Positions 28,409 through 37,700 of a stretch of 64,000 nucleotides of DNA are shown here, one piece after another. The position numbers were made by a program, and so were the translations under genes. The DNA lies in NCBI RefSeq assembly GCF_002902905.1, contig NZ_CP026124.1:2728001-2792000 (forward strand), given 5' to 3'. This DNA comes from Achromobacter sp. AONIH1 (GTDB taxonomy: Bacteria > Pseudomonadota > Gammaproteobacteria > Burkholderiales > Burkholderiaceae_B). The notes beneath the pieces are model-generated. The model was not told the origin of the DNA. It did not search any database and saw only the letters and a program-made list of their open reading frames with translations. Every line of letters starts with the position of its first letter. Position 1 is the first letter of the stretch.

Positions 28409-29822
28409 AATTCCTAAATTTGGCTTTGGGCAGCTCTATCCGCGCGGTCAAACCGCCCCCCTCGCGGGGGAGCATGCGCAGGGATCCACCCACATGCTTG
28501 AGCAGCCGCTCGACAATGGCCAAACCCAGGCCGGCGCCGCTGACGCCGGTGCGCGCCGCTTCGCCGCGCGAGAAGGGACGCAGCAGGCGCTCCACGTCCT
28601 CGGGCGCGATGCCCGGTCCGCGGTCGCATACCTCGATGGCGATGATGCCGCCCTCAGCTTGCAGTGTCATGACCAGATGCGCCATGCCGTCTTCTGAACG
28701 GCCGTAGCGACGGGCGTTCTCGATCAGGTTGCTGACGATGCGCTTGAGGTCCAGCGCGGTGATGCGCGCGCGCAGGCCGGGTTCCAGCGAGGCATCCAGT
28801 TCGCCGCCCAGCGAGGCGGTATGGCTGCGCTCGCGCTCGTAGAGTTCGGCCAGCACGGCGGAAATGTCCGTCGCCAGTTGGGGCAGGGTGCCCGCCGGGC
28901 GGGCGTATTCCATGAGCTGGCCGATGCTGTGGTCGATCTGGCCCAGGTCTTCGTCGATGGCCTGGCGCGCGTCTTCCGACACGCCGCTCAGCTCGATCTC
29001 CAGGCGCATGCGCGCCAGCGGCGTGCGCAGGTCATGGGAAATCCCCGCCAGCATCAGCTCTCGGTCGGCCTCGGCCTGGCGCAGGTCCTTGGCCATGCGG
29101 TTGAACGAGGCGTTCAGGTCGCGGATCTCGAGCGGCCCCTGCTCGGGCAGCGGCGCGGGCGTCTCGCCGCGCGACAGCACCTGGGCGGCGCGCGCCAGCC
29201 GCGACAGCGGCCGGTTCACGAAGCCCACGCTGACGGCCGCGCCCACCAGCGACAGCAGCAATGCGGTCGCGCCCCAGCCCAGCCATTCGATGCCGCCGGT
29301 CAGCCCGATCTGCTCGCGCTCGAACACTAGCCAGTACAGCTCTTTCTCGATCTGGAAGCTGACCCAGAAGCCCGGCACCTGGTTCACGCCCCAGGCGATC
29401 TGGGTCTCGGGACCGAAGCGCGTGCGGATGTGCTGCGCCACGCGCTGCCAGTAGTCGTCGTCGGGCAGGGCCTCGGCGTAGTCGGTGACCTCGCGCGGAT
29501 AGACCTGGATGCCTTCATTGGTGGCCAGGTCGAGCAGGAGCTTGCTGCGTTCGCCGTCGTGGGAGTAGATCAGCGCGGTGCGCGTGATGTTGACGGCCGT
29601 GATCACCCGCTGCGCCATCTGGTTGGCGCGCGGGCCCAGCTCCATGCTGAAGAAGACTTGTAGCCACGCACCCAGGCTGACGAGCATCAGCGCGGCGAGC
29701 AACAGGAACGTGCGGCCGAATAGTCCCAGCCGCAGACGCGAGGTCAGGTTCCTGAAGGTTTTGCGCAAGCGGGGCACGAGGCTGCGCTCCTGCCCGGGGC
29801 GGGCTTGTCGATCAACTGCCAC
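28383..29822 (-). CDS. risS: Sensor histidine kinase RisS
   Basis: 479-residue EnvZ-type inner-membrane kinase paired with RisA. Membrane segments near residues 38-58 and 180-201 flank a periplasmic domain of about 120 residues. A HAMP linker follows, then the phospho-accepting H263 in GISHDLRTPLARM and an ATPase domain (NLIENARRYG, DRGPGI, GAGLGLAIV). The GTG start overlaps the risA stop by 11 bases. The frame is intact; from memory the B. pertussis copy is broken by a frameshift. Confidence 0.9.
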   Translation of the reverse strand: MAVDRQARPGQERSLVPRLRKTFRNLTSRLRLGLFGRTFLLLAALMLVSLGAWLQVFFSMELGPRANQMAQRVITAVNITRTALIYSHDGERSKLLLDLATNEGIQVYPREVTDYAEALPDDDYWQRVAQHIRTRFGPETQIAWGVNQVPGFWVSFQIEKELYWLVFEREQIGLTGGIEWLGWGATALLLSLVGAAVSVGFVNRPLSRLARAAQVLSRGETPAPLPEQGPLEIRDLNASFNRMAKDLRQAEADRELMLAGISHDLRTPLARMRLEIELSGVSEDARQAIDEDLGQIDHSIGQLMEYARPAGTLPQLATDISAVLAELYERERSHTASLGGELDASLEPGLRARITALDLKRIVSNLIENARRYGRSEDGMAHLVMTLQAEGGIIAIEVCDRGPGIAPEDVERLLRPFSRGEAARTGVSGAGLGLAIVERLLKHVGGSLRMLPREGGGLTARIELPKAKFRNYQLDSENQ

Positions 29823-30546
29823 CGTCCGGAACGAACACGTATCCCAGGCCCCAGACGGTCTGGATGAATACGGGCTTGGACGGGTTCGGCTCGATCAGCT
29901 TGCGCAGGCGGGAAATCTGCACGTCCAGGCTGCGGTCGAAGGCTTCGTACTCGCGGCCGCGGGCCAGTTCCATCAGCTTGTCGCGCGACAGCGGAATCTT
30001 GGGATGACGCGCGAACACCTTCAGCACGGAGAATTCGCCCGTGGTGATGGGCACCTGTTCCCCGTTGCGCGTCAGCGTGCGGGTGGACAGGTTCAGCACG
30101 TAGGGGCCGAAGGCGATGGATTCGTTTTCCTGGCTGGGGGCGCCGGGATGCTCCTCGGTGCCGCGGCGGCGCAGGATCGCGTTGATCCGGGCCAGCAGCT
30201 CGCGAGGATTGAACGGCTTGGACAGGTAGTCGTCCGCGCCCATCTCCAGGCCGACGATGCGGTCGATTTCTTCCGCCTTGGCCGTCAGCATGATGATGGG
30301 CGTGTTGTCATGGCCACCGCGCAGCCGGCGGCAGATGGACAGGCCATCTTCGCCGGGCAGCATCAGATCCAGCACGAGCAGGTCGAAATGCTCGCGTTGC
30401 CAGAGTTTGCCCATCTCTTTGGCGTCTTCGGCGACGAAGACGTTGAATCCCTGCTCGGACAAGTACCGGCGCAGCAGATCGCGCAAGCGCGGATCGTCGT
30501 CGACGACGAGGATTTTGCGGGTGGGGGTGGTGTTTTGAGTGTTCAT
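29812..30546 (-). CDS. risA: Response regulator RisA (OmpR family)
   Basis: 244-residue regulator with an N-terminal receiver domain. Acidic pocket residues lie in VVDDD (15-19), the phospho-acceptor is D60 in LLVLDLMLPGEDG, and the switch residues lie in MLTAKAEE. A C-terminal winged-helix DNA-binding domain ends in VWGLGYVFVPDG. The sequence is very close to the Bordetella RisA I remember. It is first in a minus-strand run risA-risS-ahpC-ahpD and diverges from tsaB/rimI. Confidence 0.93.
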   Translation of the reverse strand: MNTQNTTPTRKILVVDDDPRLRDLLRRYLSEQGFNVFVAEDAKEMGKLWQREHFDLLVLDLMLPGEDGLSICRRLRGGHDNTPIIMLTAKAEEIDRIVGLEMGADDYLSKPFNPRELLARINAILRRRGTEEHPGAPSQENESIAFGPYVLNLSTRTLTRNGEQVPITTGEFSVLKVFARHPKIPLSRDKLMELARGREYEAFDRSLDVQISRLRKLIEPNPSKPVFIQTVWGLGYVFVPDGGS

Positions 30547-30662
30547 GGCCGGAAATGTAACAGTGACAAGAACCAGCGGCTAGAGGGCGTTCACAAGATA
30601 TTACACATTGCGAGCCCTGGTTGAAATCCCCCTTCTCGACGGGTCAAAGCCGTCTAATTTCG

Positions 30663-30668
30663 TACAAT
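30663..30668 (+). promoter_or_regulatory. -10 element directly ahead of tsaB/rimI
   Basis: TACAAT ends eight bases before the ATG at 30677. A start site at the usual distance would fall about two bases before the ATG, giving an essentially leaderless mRNA. No Shine-Dalgarno sequence is visible. No clear -35 was found. Confidence 0.4.
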
Positions 30669-30676
30669 CTGCACCT

Positions 30677-31909
30677 ATGGAACTAAACCTGCTGGCTCTG
30701 GAAACCTCGTCGTCGCGCTGCGGCGTCGCCCTGTTGCGCGCGGCCGACGGCCGGCTGGACGTCACCGTCCGTGAGCACGAAGGATCCCAGGAGCACGCCG
30801 AGCAGCTGCTGCCCATGGCCGGCGAACTGCTGGCCGAGGTGGGACTGGCCCCGGGCGCGCTGCACGCCGTGGCGTTCGGCCAGGGGCCGGGCGGGTTCAC
30901 CGGCTTGCGGGTGGCCTGCGGCGTGGCCCAGGGCATGGCCCTGGGACTGGATATCCCGGTGCTGCCGGTGGTTTCGCATTTGGCGGTGGCCGCGCAGACC
31001 GGAGCCGCGCCGGGCCAGGCCGTGCTGGTGGCGCTGGACGCCCGCATGAATGAAGTCTATCTGGCTGTCTACCGGCGGGCAGGAACGGAAGGCGACGAGC
31101 CGGCTTCCTGGGAGACGCTCCAGGAGCCCATGCTGATCGCCGCCGCCGAAGTCGTGCCCTGGGCGCAACATCATCAGTCTGGCTGGCGCCTGGGCGCGCC
31201 GCTGTTGATCGCCGGTGATGCCTGGGACGCCTACGCGGCCGACATGGCGCCGCCGCCTGCCTGGCAGCGGGTCGACGTCCTGCGTCCGGAAGCCGCCAGC
31301 GTGGCCAGGCTGGCGCGGCAGGACTGGCTGCGCGGGCAGTCGGTGCCGGCCGAGCTGGCCGCGCCGCTCTATGTAAGAGACAAGGTCGCCTTCACCACCG
31401 CCGAGCGCATGCGCGGCGAAGGCGGCAACCCCAAGGCGCGCCGGGCCATCCCGGCGACGCCGCAACCGCTGACCGACGCCGATCTGGACGAGGTGGTCGC
31501 GCTGGAAGCCAATGTGCAGTCCTTCCCCTGGACGCGTGGCAATTTCTCCGATGCGCTGGCGGCCGGCTATGGCGCCTGGACCTTGCGCCAGGAAGGCAGG
31601 CTGGCGGGTTTCTGTATCCTCATGTTCGCGCCGGATGTCGCCCATCTGCTGGTGATCGCCGTGGCCAGGGACCTGCATCGGCAGGGGCTGGGCGGTGAGC
31701 TGATGCACTGGTGCGAGCAGCGCGCACGCGAGCGCGGCCTGGAGGGCGTGCTGCTGGAAGTGCGGCCATCCAACGCCTCGGCCATCGCGTTCTATAAGAA
31801 GCACGGCTATCTGCAGATCGGCGTGCGCCGTGGCTATTACCCGGCGGACAAGGGCGGACGCGAGGACGCCCTGGTCATGCAAAAGCGTTTCGACGCGAAC
31901 GGAGCCTGA
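30677..31909 (+). CDS. tsaB/rimI: TsaB-RimI fusion protein
   Basis: The 410-residue protein joins two enzymes usually encoded separately. Residues 1-230 are TsaB, the dimerisation partner of TsaD in t6A37 tRNA modification (LALETSSSRCGVAL, FGQGPGGFTGLR near 67-78). Residues from about 265 are a GNAT acetyltransferase of the RimI type, which acetylates ribosomal protein S18 (acetyl-CoA loop HRQGLGGELM, then ASAIAFYKKHGY). The open frame begins at 30608, but the TsaB N-terminus fits the ATG at 30677. As far as I recall this fusion is normal in Bordetella and Achromobacter. The next gene starts after 2 bases. Confidence 0.93.
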   Translation: MELNLLALETSSSRCGVALLRAADGRLDVTVREHEGSQEHAEQLLPMAGELLAEVGLAPGALHAVAFGQGPGGFTGLRVACGVAQGMALGLDIPVLPVVSHLAVAAQTGAAPGQAVLVALDARMNEVYLAVYRRAGTEGDEPASWETLQEPMLIAAAEVVPWAQHHQSGWRLGAPLLIAGDAWDAYAADMAPPPAWQRVDVLRPEAASVARLARQDWLRGQSVPAELAAPLYVRDKVAFTTAERMRGEGGNPKARRAIPATPQPLTDADLDEVVALEANVQSFPWTRGNFSDALAAGYGAWTLRQEGRLAGFCILMFAPDVAHLLVIAVARDLHRQGLGGELMHWCEQRARERGLEGVLLEVRPSNASAIAFYKKHGYLQIGVRRGYYPADKGGREDALVMQKRFDANGA

Positions 31910-31911
31910 GC

Positions 31912-32871
31912 ATGAATGCCGTCCGGTCGCCCGAAGACATCATGCCCGCCATCCCGCCGGCCGGCGCCGCCGCGCCACGCGTGAACCCGTTGCAGCGCAT
32001 CTGGCTGCGCGAGATCGGCATGGAGAAGTTGTGGCTCAAGCCCGCGCCTGCCGCTCGCCAGGTTGATGCACAAGTTGTTGATTTGAAAAAGGAAGCGTCC
32101 GTCCGTCCGGCTCGGGCCGAACGTTCGGACCCGGCCTCGCCGGTCGCGCTGCCCGTTGCAGCGGCGCCGCAGGCGCAGGCCGCGCCCGGGCCGGACGCGC
32201 CGGCGCGCGTCGCCCCGGCCGTGCGCAGCGGCCCGCCGCCCAAGCCGGTCGCCAGGCAGGAGCCGGAAGTCGCCGAGGCCCCGCTCATTCCCGTGGCCGA
32301 GCGCGCGCGCAACGCCACCCTGGACGAACTGCGCGAGCAGGTCGTGTCCTGCACCGCCTGCGGCCTGTGCCAGGGACGCCGCCACGCGGTCTTCGGCCAT
32401 GGCGGCCAGCCGGCGCGCTGGCTGGTGGTGGGCGAGGCGCCGGGCGAACAGGAAGACCGCCAGGGCCAACCCTTCGTCGGCCGTTCGGGCCAGCTGCTCG
32501 ACGCCATGCTGTCGGCCGTGGGCATGAGCCGCGAGCGCGACGTGTTCATCGCCAACGTGATCAAGTGCCGCCCGCCCGGCAACCGCAACCCCAAGCCCGA
32601 GGAAATCGCCGCCTGCAGCCCCTACCTGATGCGCCAGATCGAGCTGCTCAAGCCCGAGCGCATCCTGGTGCTGGGCCGCTTCGCCGCCCAGACGCTGCTG
32701 GGCACCGAGGCCACCATCGGCAGCCTGCGCGGCCGCGTGCACCAGCTCAAGACCGACGCCGGCCCGCAAATCCCCGTGATCGTCAGCTACCACCCCGCCT
32801 ACCTGCTGCGCAGCCCGGTGGAAAAGTCCCGCGCCTGGCAAGACCTGAAGCTGGCCGCCAGCCTGAACTGA
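31912..32871 (+). CDS. Uracil-DNA glycosylase, family 4 type with [4Fe-4S]
   Basis: 319-residue enzyme that removes uracil from DNA in base-excision repair. Four cysteines for an iron-sulfur cluster are visible at C147, C150, C219 and C235. The catalytic motif GEAPGEQED is at 174-182 and the C-terminal motif SYHPAYLLR at 292-300. The first 130 residues are a Pro/Ala-rich extension with little predicted structure, longer than in minimal family 4 enzymes. It is directly downstream of tsaB/rimI, probably in one transcript. Confidence 0.92.
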   Translation: MNAVRSPEDIMPAIPPAGAAAPRVNPLQRIWLREIGMEKLWLKPAPAARQVDAQVVDLKKEASVRPARAERSDPASPVALPVAAAPQAQAAPGPDAPARVAPAVRSGPPPKPVARQEPEVAEAPLIPVAERARNATLDELREQVVSCTACGLCQGRRHAVFGHGGQPARWLVVGEAPGEQEDRQGQPFVGRSGQLLDAMLSAVGMSRERDVFIANVIKCRPPGNRNPKPEEIAACSPYLMRQIELLKPERILVLGRFAAQTLLGTEATIGSLRGRVHQLKTDAGPQIPVIVSYHPAYLLRSPVEKSRAWQDLKLAASLN

Positions 32872-33080
32872 CGCGCGCATCCGCGCGCCGTCTGATTTCT
32901 GCGATTGAGTCTGAGCGCACGGCGCGCCGCCATCATGCGCGCCCAATGGGCGCTGCCGCGCTGAAGCGCCAGAGCTGGCCAGTATGCGTGACAGGGGCCG
33001 CCCCAGAGACACGCACGGCCTCCGACACTGCCGCCCCAATCGAGGCCGCGCGGAGCCGGCTCTGCCGGTCCGCAGCGGCG

Positions 33081-33120
33081 CCCCCTTGAGGGGGAAGCGC
33101 CAAAGGCGCTTCGGGGGTGG
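33081..33120. repeat. Intergenic double-hairpin element
   Basis: The 250-base gap between the convergent glycosylase and lplT genes ends in two adjacent stem-loops: CCCCCTTGAGGGGG (33081-33094) and AAGCGCC-AAA-GGCGCTT (33095-33111), followed by CGGGGGTGG. I recall very similar cassettes scattered between genes in Bordetella, Achromobacter and relatives. It may act as a terminator or mRNA-stabilising repeat. I see no coding potential in the rest of 32872-33080. Confidence 0.5.
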
Positions 33121-33121
33121 G

Positions 33122-34429
33122 TTACTCCCCCAGGGCCCGGCCGTGACCTTCCTGGCCGATCTGTTCCTGCAGCTCAGGATTGGCCTGCAGGTTGCGCTTG
33201 CACCAGCGCATGAAGACCACCATCAGCACGGCGACCACGGTGCCGAACATCACGATGATGATGTTGATCGGCAGTTGCAGCCACAGCAGCAGCGTGTACA
33301 TGGCGACCATGAGCAGGATGTTGAGCTGCTCGTTGAAGTTCTGCACGGCGATGGAATGGCCGGCGGACAGCAGCACGTGGCCGCGGTGCTGCAGCAGGGC
33401 GTTCATGGGCACGACGAAGAAGCCGGCCAGGCCGCCGGTGACCAGCAGCAGCAGGTAGACGCTCCAGGGGGCATAGACCAGCGGCATCAGCAGCACCACC
33501 AGGCCCATGGCCGCGCCCACCGGCAGCACCGACAGCGCGCGGCGCAGCGGAATGCGGCCGGCCAGGATCGAGCCCACCACGGTGCCCAGCGCCGCCACGC
33601 CCATCAGGATGGAGGCCTTGTCCAGCTGGTAGCCCAGGTGGCTGCGGCCCCATTCGATGACGATCAGCTGCAGCGTGGCGCCGGCGCCCCAGAACAGGGT
33701 CGTGACGGCCAGCGAGATCTGGCCCAGCTTGTCGCGCCACAGCACGCAGACATAGCCCCAGAAGGTGCCCATGAGCCTGATCGGGTTCTTCTGCTGCGGC
33801 GGGTAGCGCACGTGCGTCTGCGGAATCATCAGGTTGCACAGGGCCGCCAGCAGGTAGACGAAGGCGATCACCAGGATGGCCGCCTCGGCTGGCGAATGCA
33901 CCAGCTTGCCGATGAAGGAATGGTGCAGCAAGGCGTTGGACACGTGCGACGAGATCAGCAGGCCGCCCAGCACGGTGCCCAGGATGATGGACAACACCGT
34001 CAGGCCCTCGATCCAGCTGTTGCCCTTGACTAGCATGGACGGCGGCAGCATTTCGGTGACGATGCCGTACTTGGCCGGCGAGTAGGCGGCGGCGCCGATG
34101 CCGACCACGCCATAGGCCGCGCACACCAGATACGTCTGGTATTCCGGGGCGATGCCCAGGCTGGCGTACGAGAACATCAGCAGACAGCCGGCGACCTTCA
34201 GGGCATTGGTGCTGAACATCACCCGGCCCTTGGGGAAGGAGTCCGCGAAGGCGCCGACGAAGGCGGCCAGCACCACGTAGGCCAGGGCGAAGGTCCATTT
34301 CATCATGGGCGCCAGCCAGTCAGGCCCGTGCAGTTCCTGTATCAGGGCGATCGCCGCGATGAACAGCGCGTTGTCCGCCAATGACGAGAAGGCCTGCGCG
34401 GCCATGACCAGATAGAAACCACGTTTCAA
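33122..34429 (-). CDS. lplT: Lysophospholipid transporter LplT
   Basis: 435-residue major-facilitator protein with about 12 membrane segments that flips lysophospholipids inward across the inner membrane for re-acylation. The N-terminus (FYLVMAAQAFSSLADNALFIAAIALI) and the segments SYASLGIAP and GIGAAAYSPAKYGIVTEMLP match the family. In enterobacteria lplT is coupled to aas; no acyltransferase gene is next to it here. It diverges from smc. Confidence 0.9.
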   Translation of the reverse strand: MKRGFYLVMAAQAFSSLADNALFIAAIALIQELHGPDWLAPMMKWTFALAYVVLAAFVGAFADSFPKGRVMFSTNALKVAGCLLMFSYASLGIAPEYQTYLVCAAYGVVGIGAAAYSPAKYGIVTEMLPPSMLVKGNSWIEGLTVLSIILGTVLGGLLISSHVSNALLHHSFIGKLVHSPAEAAILVIAFVYLLAALCNLMIPQTHVRYPPQQKNPIRLMGTFWGYVCVLWRDKLGQISLAVTTLFWGAGATLQLIVIEWGRSHLGYQLDKASILMGVAALGTVVGSILAGRIPLRRALSVLPVGAAMGLVVLLMPLVYAPWSVYLLLLVTGGLAGFFVVPMNALLQHRGHVLLSAGHSIAVQNFNEQLNILLMVAMYTLLLWLQLPINIIIVMFGTVVAVLMVVFMRWCKRNLQANPELQEQIGQEGHGRALGE

Positions 34430-34646
34430 GAATGTCCCCGATGCCTGGCCCGAGCCGGCCAGCCTGCTAGTTGAATAGTGTGCCGTTCCAAAAAGTGTCA
34501 GGGAGTATAGCCGGTGGCACAGTCCTGCCCGGCTCGGCGTTTGCCCGTGGTTTGACCGTATCGGGATGGCGCGCGCGTCACGCCTCTTGACGCTTGTTCA
34601 CGTTCGGGGACAGACCGCCTGCGGTATCATACGGGCCATATGCGCG

Positions 34647-34664
34647 CCGGCCCTCCTGGGCCGG
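34647..34664 (+). other. Leader hairpin upstream of smc
   Basis: The 309-base gap between lplT and smc carries a 7-bp stem CCGGCCC/GGGCCGG with a TCCT loop, followed by TTTG, about 75 bases before the smc start. A TATCAT box at 34625 could be a -10 element. The T-run is too short for a strong terminator. Confidence 0.35.
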
Positions 34665-34738
34665 TTTGCAATCTGCGCGGCAGGTCCCGGTCTGTTAACG
34701 CCTTTCGTTCAACCCACCACCCGGTCCGTCATCGTACT

Positions 34739-37700
34739 GTGCGTCTTACTCAGCTAAAACTCGCCGGCTTCAAGTCCTTCGTCGATCCCACCGTGATCCC
34801 CGTGCCCAGCCAACTGGTGGGCGTGGTGGGCCCCAACGGTTGCGGCAAGTCGAACATCATCGACGCCGTGCGCTGGGTGCTGGGCGAGGCCAAGGCCTCG
34901 GAACTGCGTGGCGAGTCCATGCAGGACGTCATTTTCAACGGCTCGGGCAATCGTAAGCCGGCCGCGCGCGCGTCCGTGGAAATGGTGTTCGACAACAGCG
35001 AAGGGCGCGCCGCCGGCCAGTGGAGCACCTACGCCGAGATCGCGGTGCGCCGGGTGCTGACCCGCGACGGCACCAGCAGCTATTTCGTCAACAACCAGCA
35101 GGTCCGCCGCCGCGACATCCACGACATTTTCCTGGGCACCGGCCTGGGCGCTCGCGGCTACGCCATCATCGGCCAGGGCATGATCAACCGCCTGATCGAG
35201 GCGCGCCCCGAAGAACTGCGGGTGTTCCTGGAAGAGGCTGCCGGCGTGTCTCGCTATAAAGAGCGCCGCCGCGAAACCGAAAACCGCCTGTCCGACACGC
35301 GCGAGAACCTGACCCGGGTCGAGGATATCCTGCGCGAGCTGAACAGCCAGCTCGAAAAGCTGGAGGCGCAGGCCGAAGTCGCCACGCGCTACCGCGAGCT
35401 GCAGGCCGACGGCGAAAAAAAGCAGCATTCGCTGTGGTTCCTGAAGGAAACCGGCGCGCGCGAAGAACGCGCCCGCAAGGCCCAGGAAATGCTGCAGGCG
35501 CAGAACGAGCTGGAAGCCGCCATCGCCGGCCTGCGCGCCGGCGAGGCCGAGCTGGAATCGCGCCGCCAGGCGCACTATGCCGCCAGCGACGCGGTCCACT
35601 CCGCCCAGGGCCAGCTCTACGAAGCCAACGCCCAGGTCAGCCGCCTGGAGGCCGAGATCCGCCACGTGGTGGATTCGCGCAACCGCCTGCAGGCGCGCCG
35701 CGAGCAATTGCAGCAGCAGATCGCCGAGTGGAACACCCAGCGCGAGCACTGCACCGAACAGATCGCCCAGGCCGAGGATGACCTGGCCACCGGCGCTGCC
35801 CGCACCGAAGAGGCGCGCGCCGCCGCCGAGGACGCCCAGGCGTCGCTGCCCGACGTCGAGCAGCGCGTGCGCGAAGCCGCCGGCGGCCGAGACGAGATGC
35901 GCGCCGCGCTGGCGCGCGTCGAGCAGAACCTGGCCCTGGTGGCGCAGTCGCAGCGCGACGCCGACCGCCAGATGCAGGCGCTGGAACAGCGCCGTGAGCG
36001 CTTGCAGCAGGAATTGCGCGAGCTGCATAGTCCGGATCCGGCGCGCCTGGAACAGCTGGCCGGCGACCGCGCGGCAGGCGAGGACCAGCTCGAGGAAGCC
36101 CAGGGCCAGCTGGCCGAGCTGGAAGCCCGCGTGCCCGAGGCCGACGCCGAGCGCAGCCGCGCCCAGGGCGACGCGCAGACCGAAGTGCAGAGCCTGGCGC
36201 GCCTGGAGGCCCGCCTGTCCGCCCTGGTCAAGCTGCAGGAAGACGTGCAGAAGCAGGGCGCGCTGGAACCCTGGCTGGCCAAGCACGAGCTGGCCGGCTT
36301 GCAGCGCCTGTGGCAGAAGCTGCACGTCGAACCGGGCTGGGAAACCGCGCTGGAATCGGCCATGCGCGAACGCATGGCCTCGATGGAAGTGCGCAGCCTG
36401 GACTGGGCCCGCGCCTTCGCCGAAGACGCGCCGCCCGCGCGCCTGGCCTTCTATCAATTGCCGGTCGCGGCCCCCGCGCCGGCAGCGCCCGCCGGGCTGA
36501 CGCCGCTGGCCAGCCTGCTGCGCATCACCGATCCCGACCTGCGCACGCTGCTCAACGAGTGGCTGGCAGGGGTCTATACCGCGCCAGATCTGGCCCAGGC
36601 GCTGACCATGCGCGCCACGCTGCCGGCCGGCGCCGCCTGCGTGGTCAAGGCAGGCCATCTGGTCGACGCGCACAGCGTGCGCTTCTACGCGCCCGACTCC
36701 GAACAGGCCGGCCTGCTGGCCCGCCAGCAGGAGATCGAGAACCTGCAGCGCGAAATCAAGGCGCAGCAGCTGATCGCCGACCAGGCCCGCGCCGCCGTGG
36801 CCCGCGCCGAGGTCGCCTGGCAGCAGGTGTCCCAATCGATCGCGCCGGCGCGCCAGCGCGTGGCCGAAGTCACGCGCCGCGTGCACGACATCCAGCTCGA
36901 GCATTCGCGCCTGCAGCAGCAGGCCGAGCAGTCCGGCGAGCGCGCCTCGCGCCTGCGCCAGGACCTGGAGGAAATCGCGGCCAACGAGGAAGACCTGCGC
37001 GCCACGCGCGAGGAAGCCGAGGCCCGCTTCGAAGCGCTGGACGAAGAACTGGCCGAGCATCAGTCGCGTTTCGCCGACGCCGAGATCGAAGGCGAGACCC
37101 TGGCCGCCCAGGCCGAGGCCGCTCGCGCCCGGCTGCGCGAACTGGAGCGCGCCGCGCAGGAGGCGGAATTCGCCGAGCGCGGCATCCAGGTCCGCATCAC
37201 CGACCTGCAGCGCAACCGCCAGCTGGCCGCCGATCAAAGCCAGCGCGCCAATGTCGAACTCGAACAGCTCCAGGCCGACCTGGCCGAGCTGGACGCCTCG
37301 GCCTCGCAGGCCGGCCTGCAGGACGCGCTGGAACTGCGCGCCGAGCGCGAGGACGCTCTGTCGCGCGCGCGCCAGGAAATGGACAATCTGGCGGCCCTGC
37401 TGCGCGGGGCCGACGAGGATCGCCTGACGCAGGAACGCCTGCTGGAGCCGCGCCGCGCCCGCATCACCGAACTGCAGCTGCAGGAGCAGGCCGCCCGCCT
37501 GGCCGAGGAACAATTCACCGAGCAGCTCAACGCCCGCGAGGTCGACCGCGAGGCGCTGGCCCAGGAGCTGGCCAACCAGCCCGACGAATGGCGCCGCGCC
37601 AGCTGGCTGCAATCGGAAGTCTCGCGCATCTCGCGCCAGATCGAGTCGCTGGGCTCGGTCAACCTGGCCGCGCTGGACGAGCTGAACGCCTCGCGCGAAC

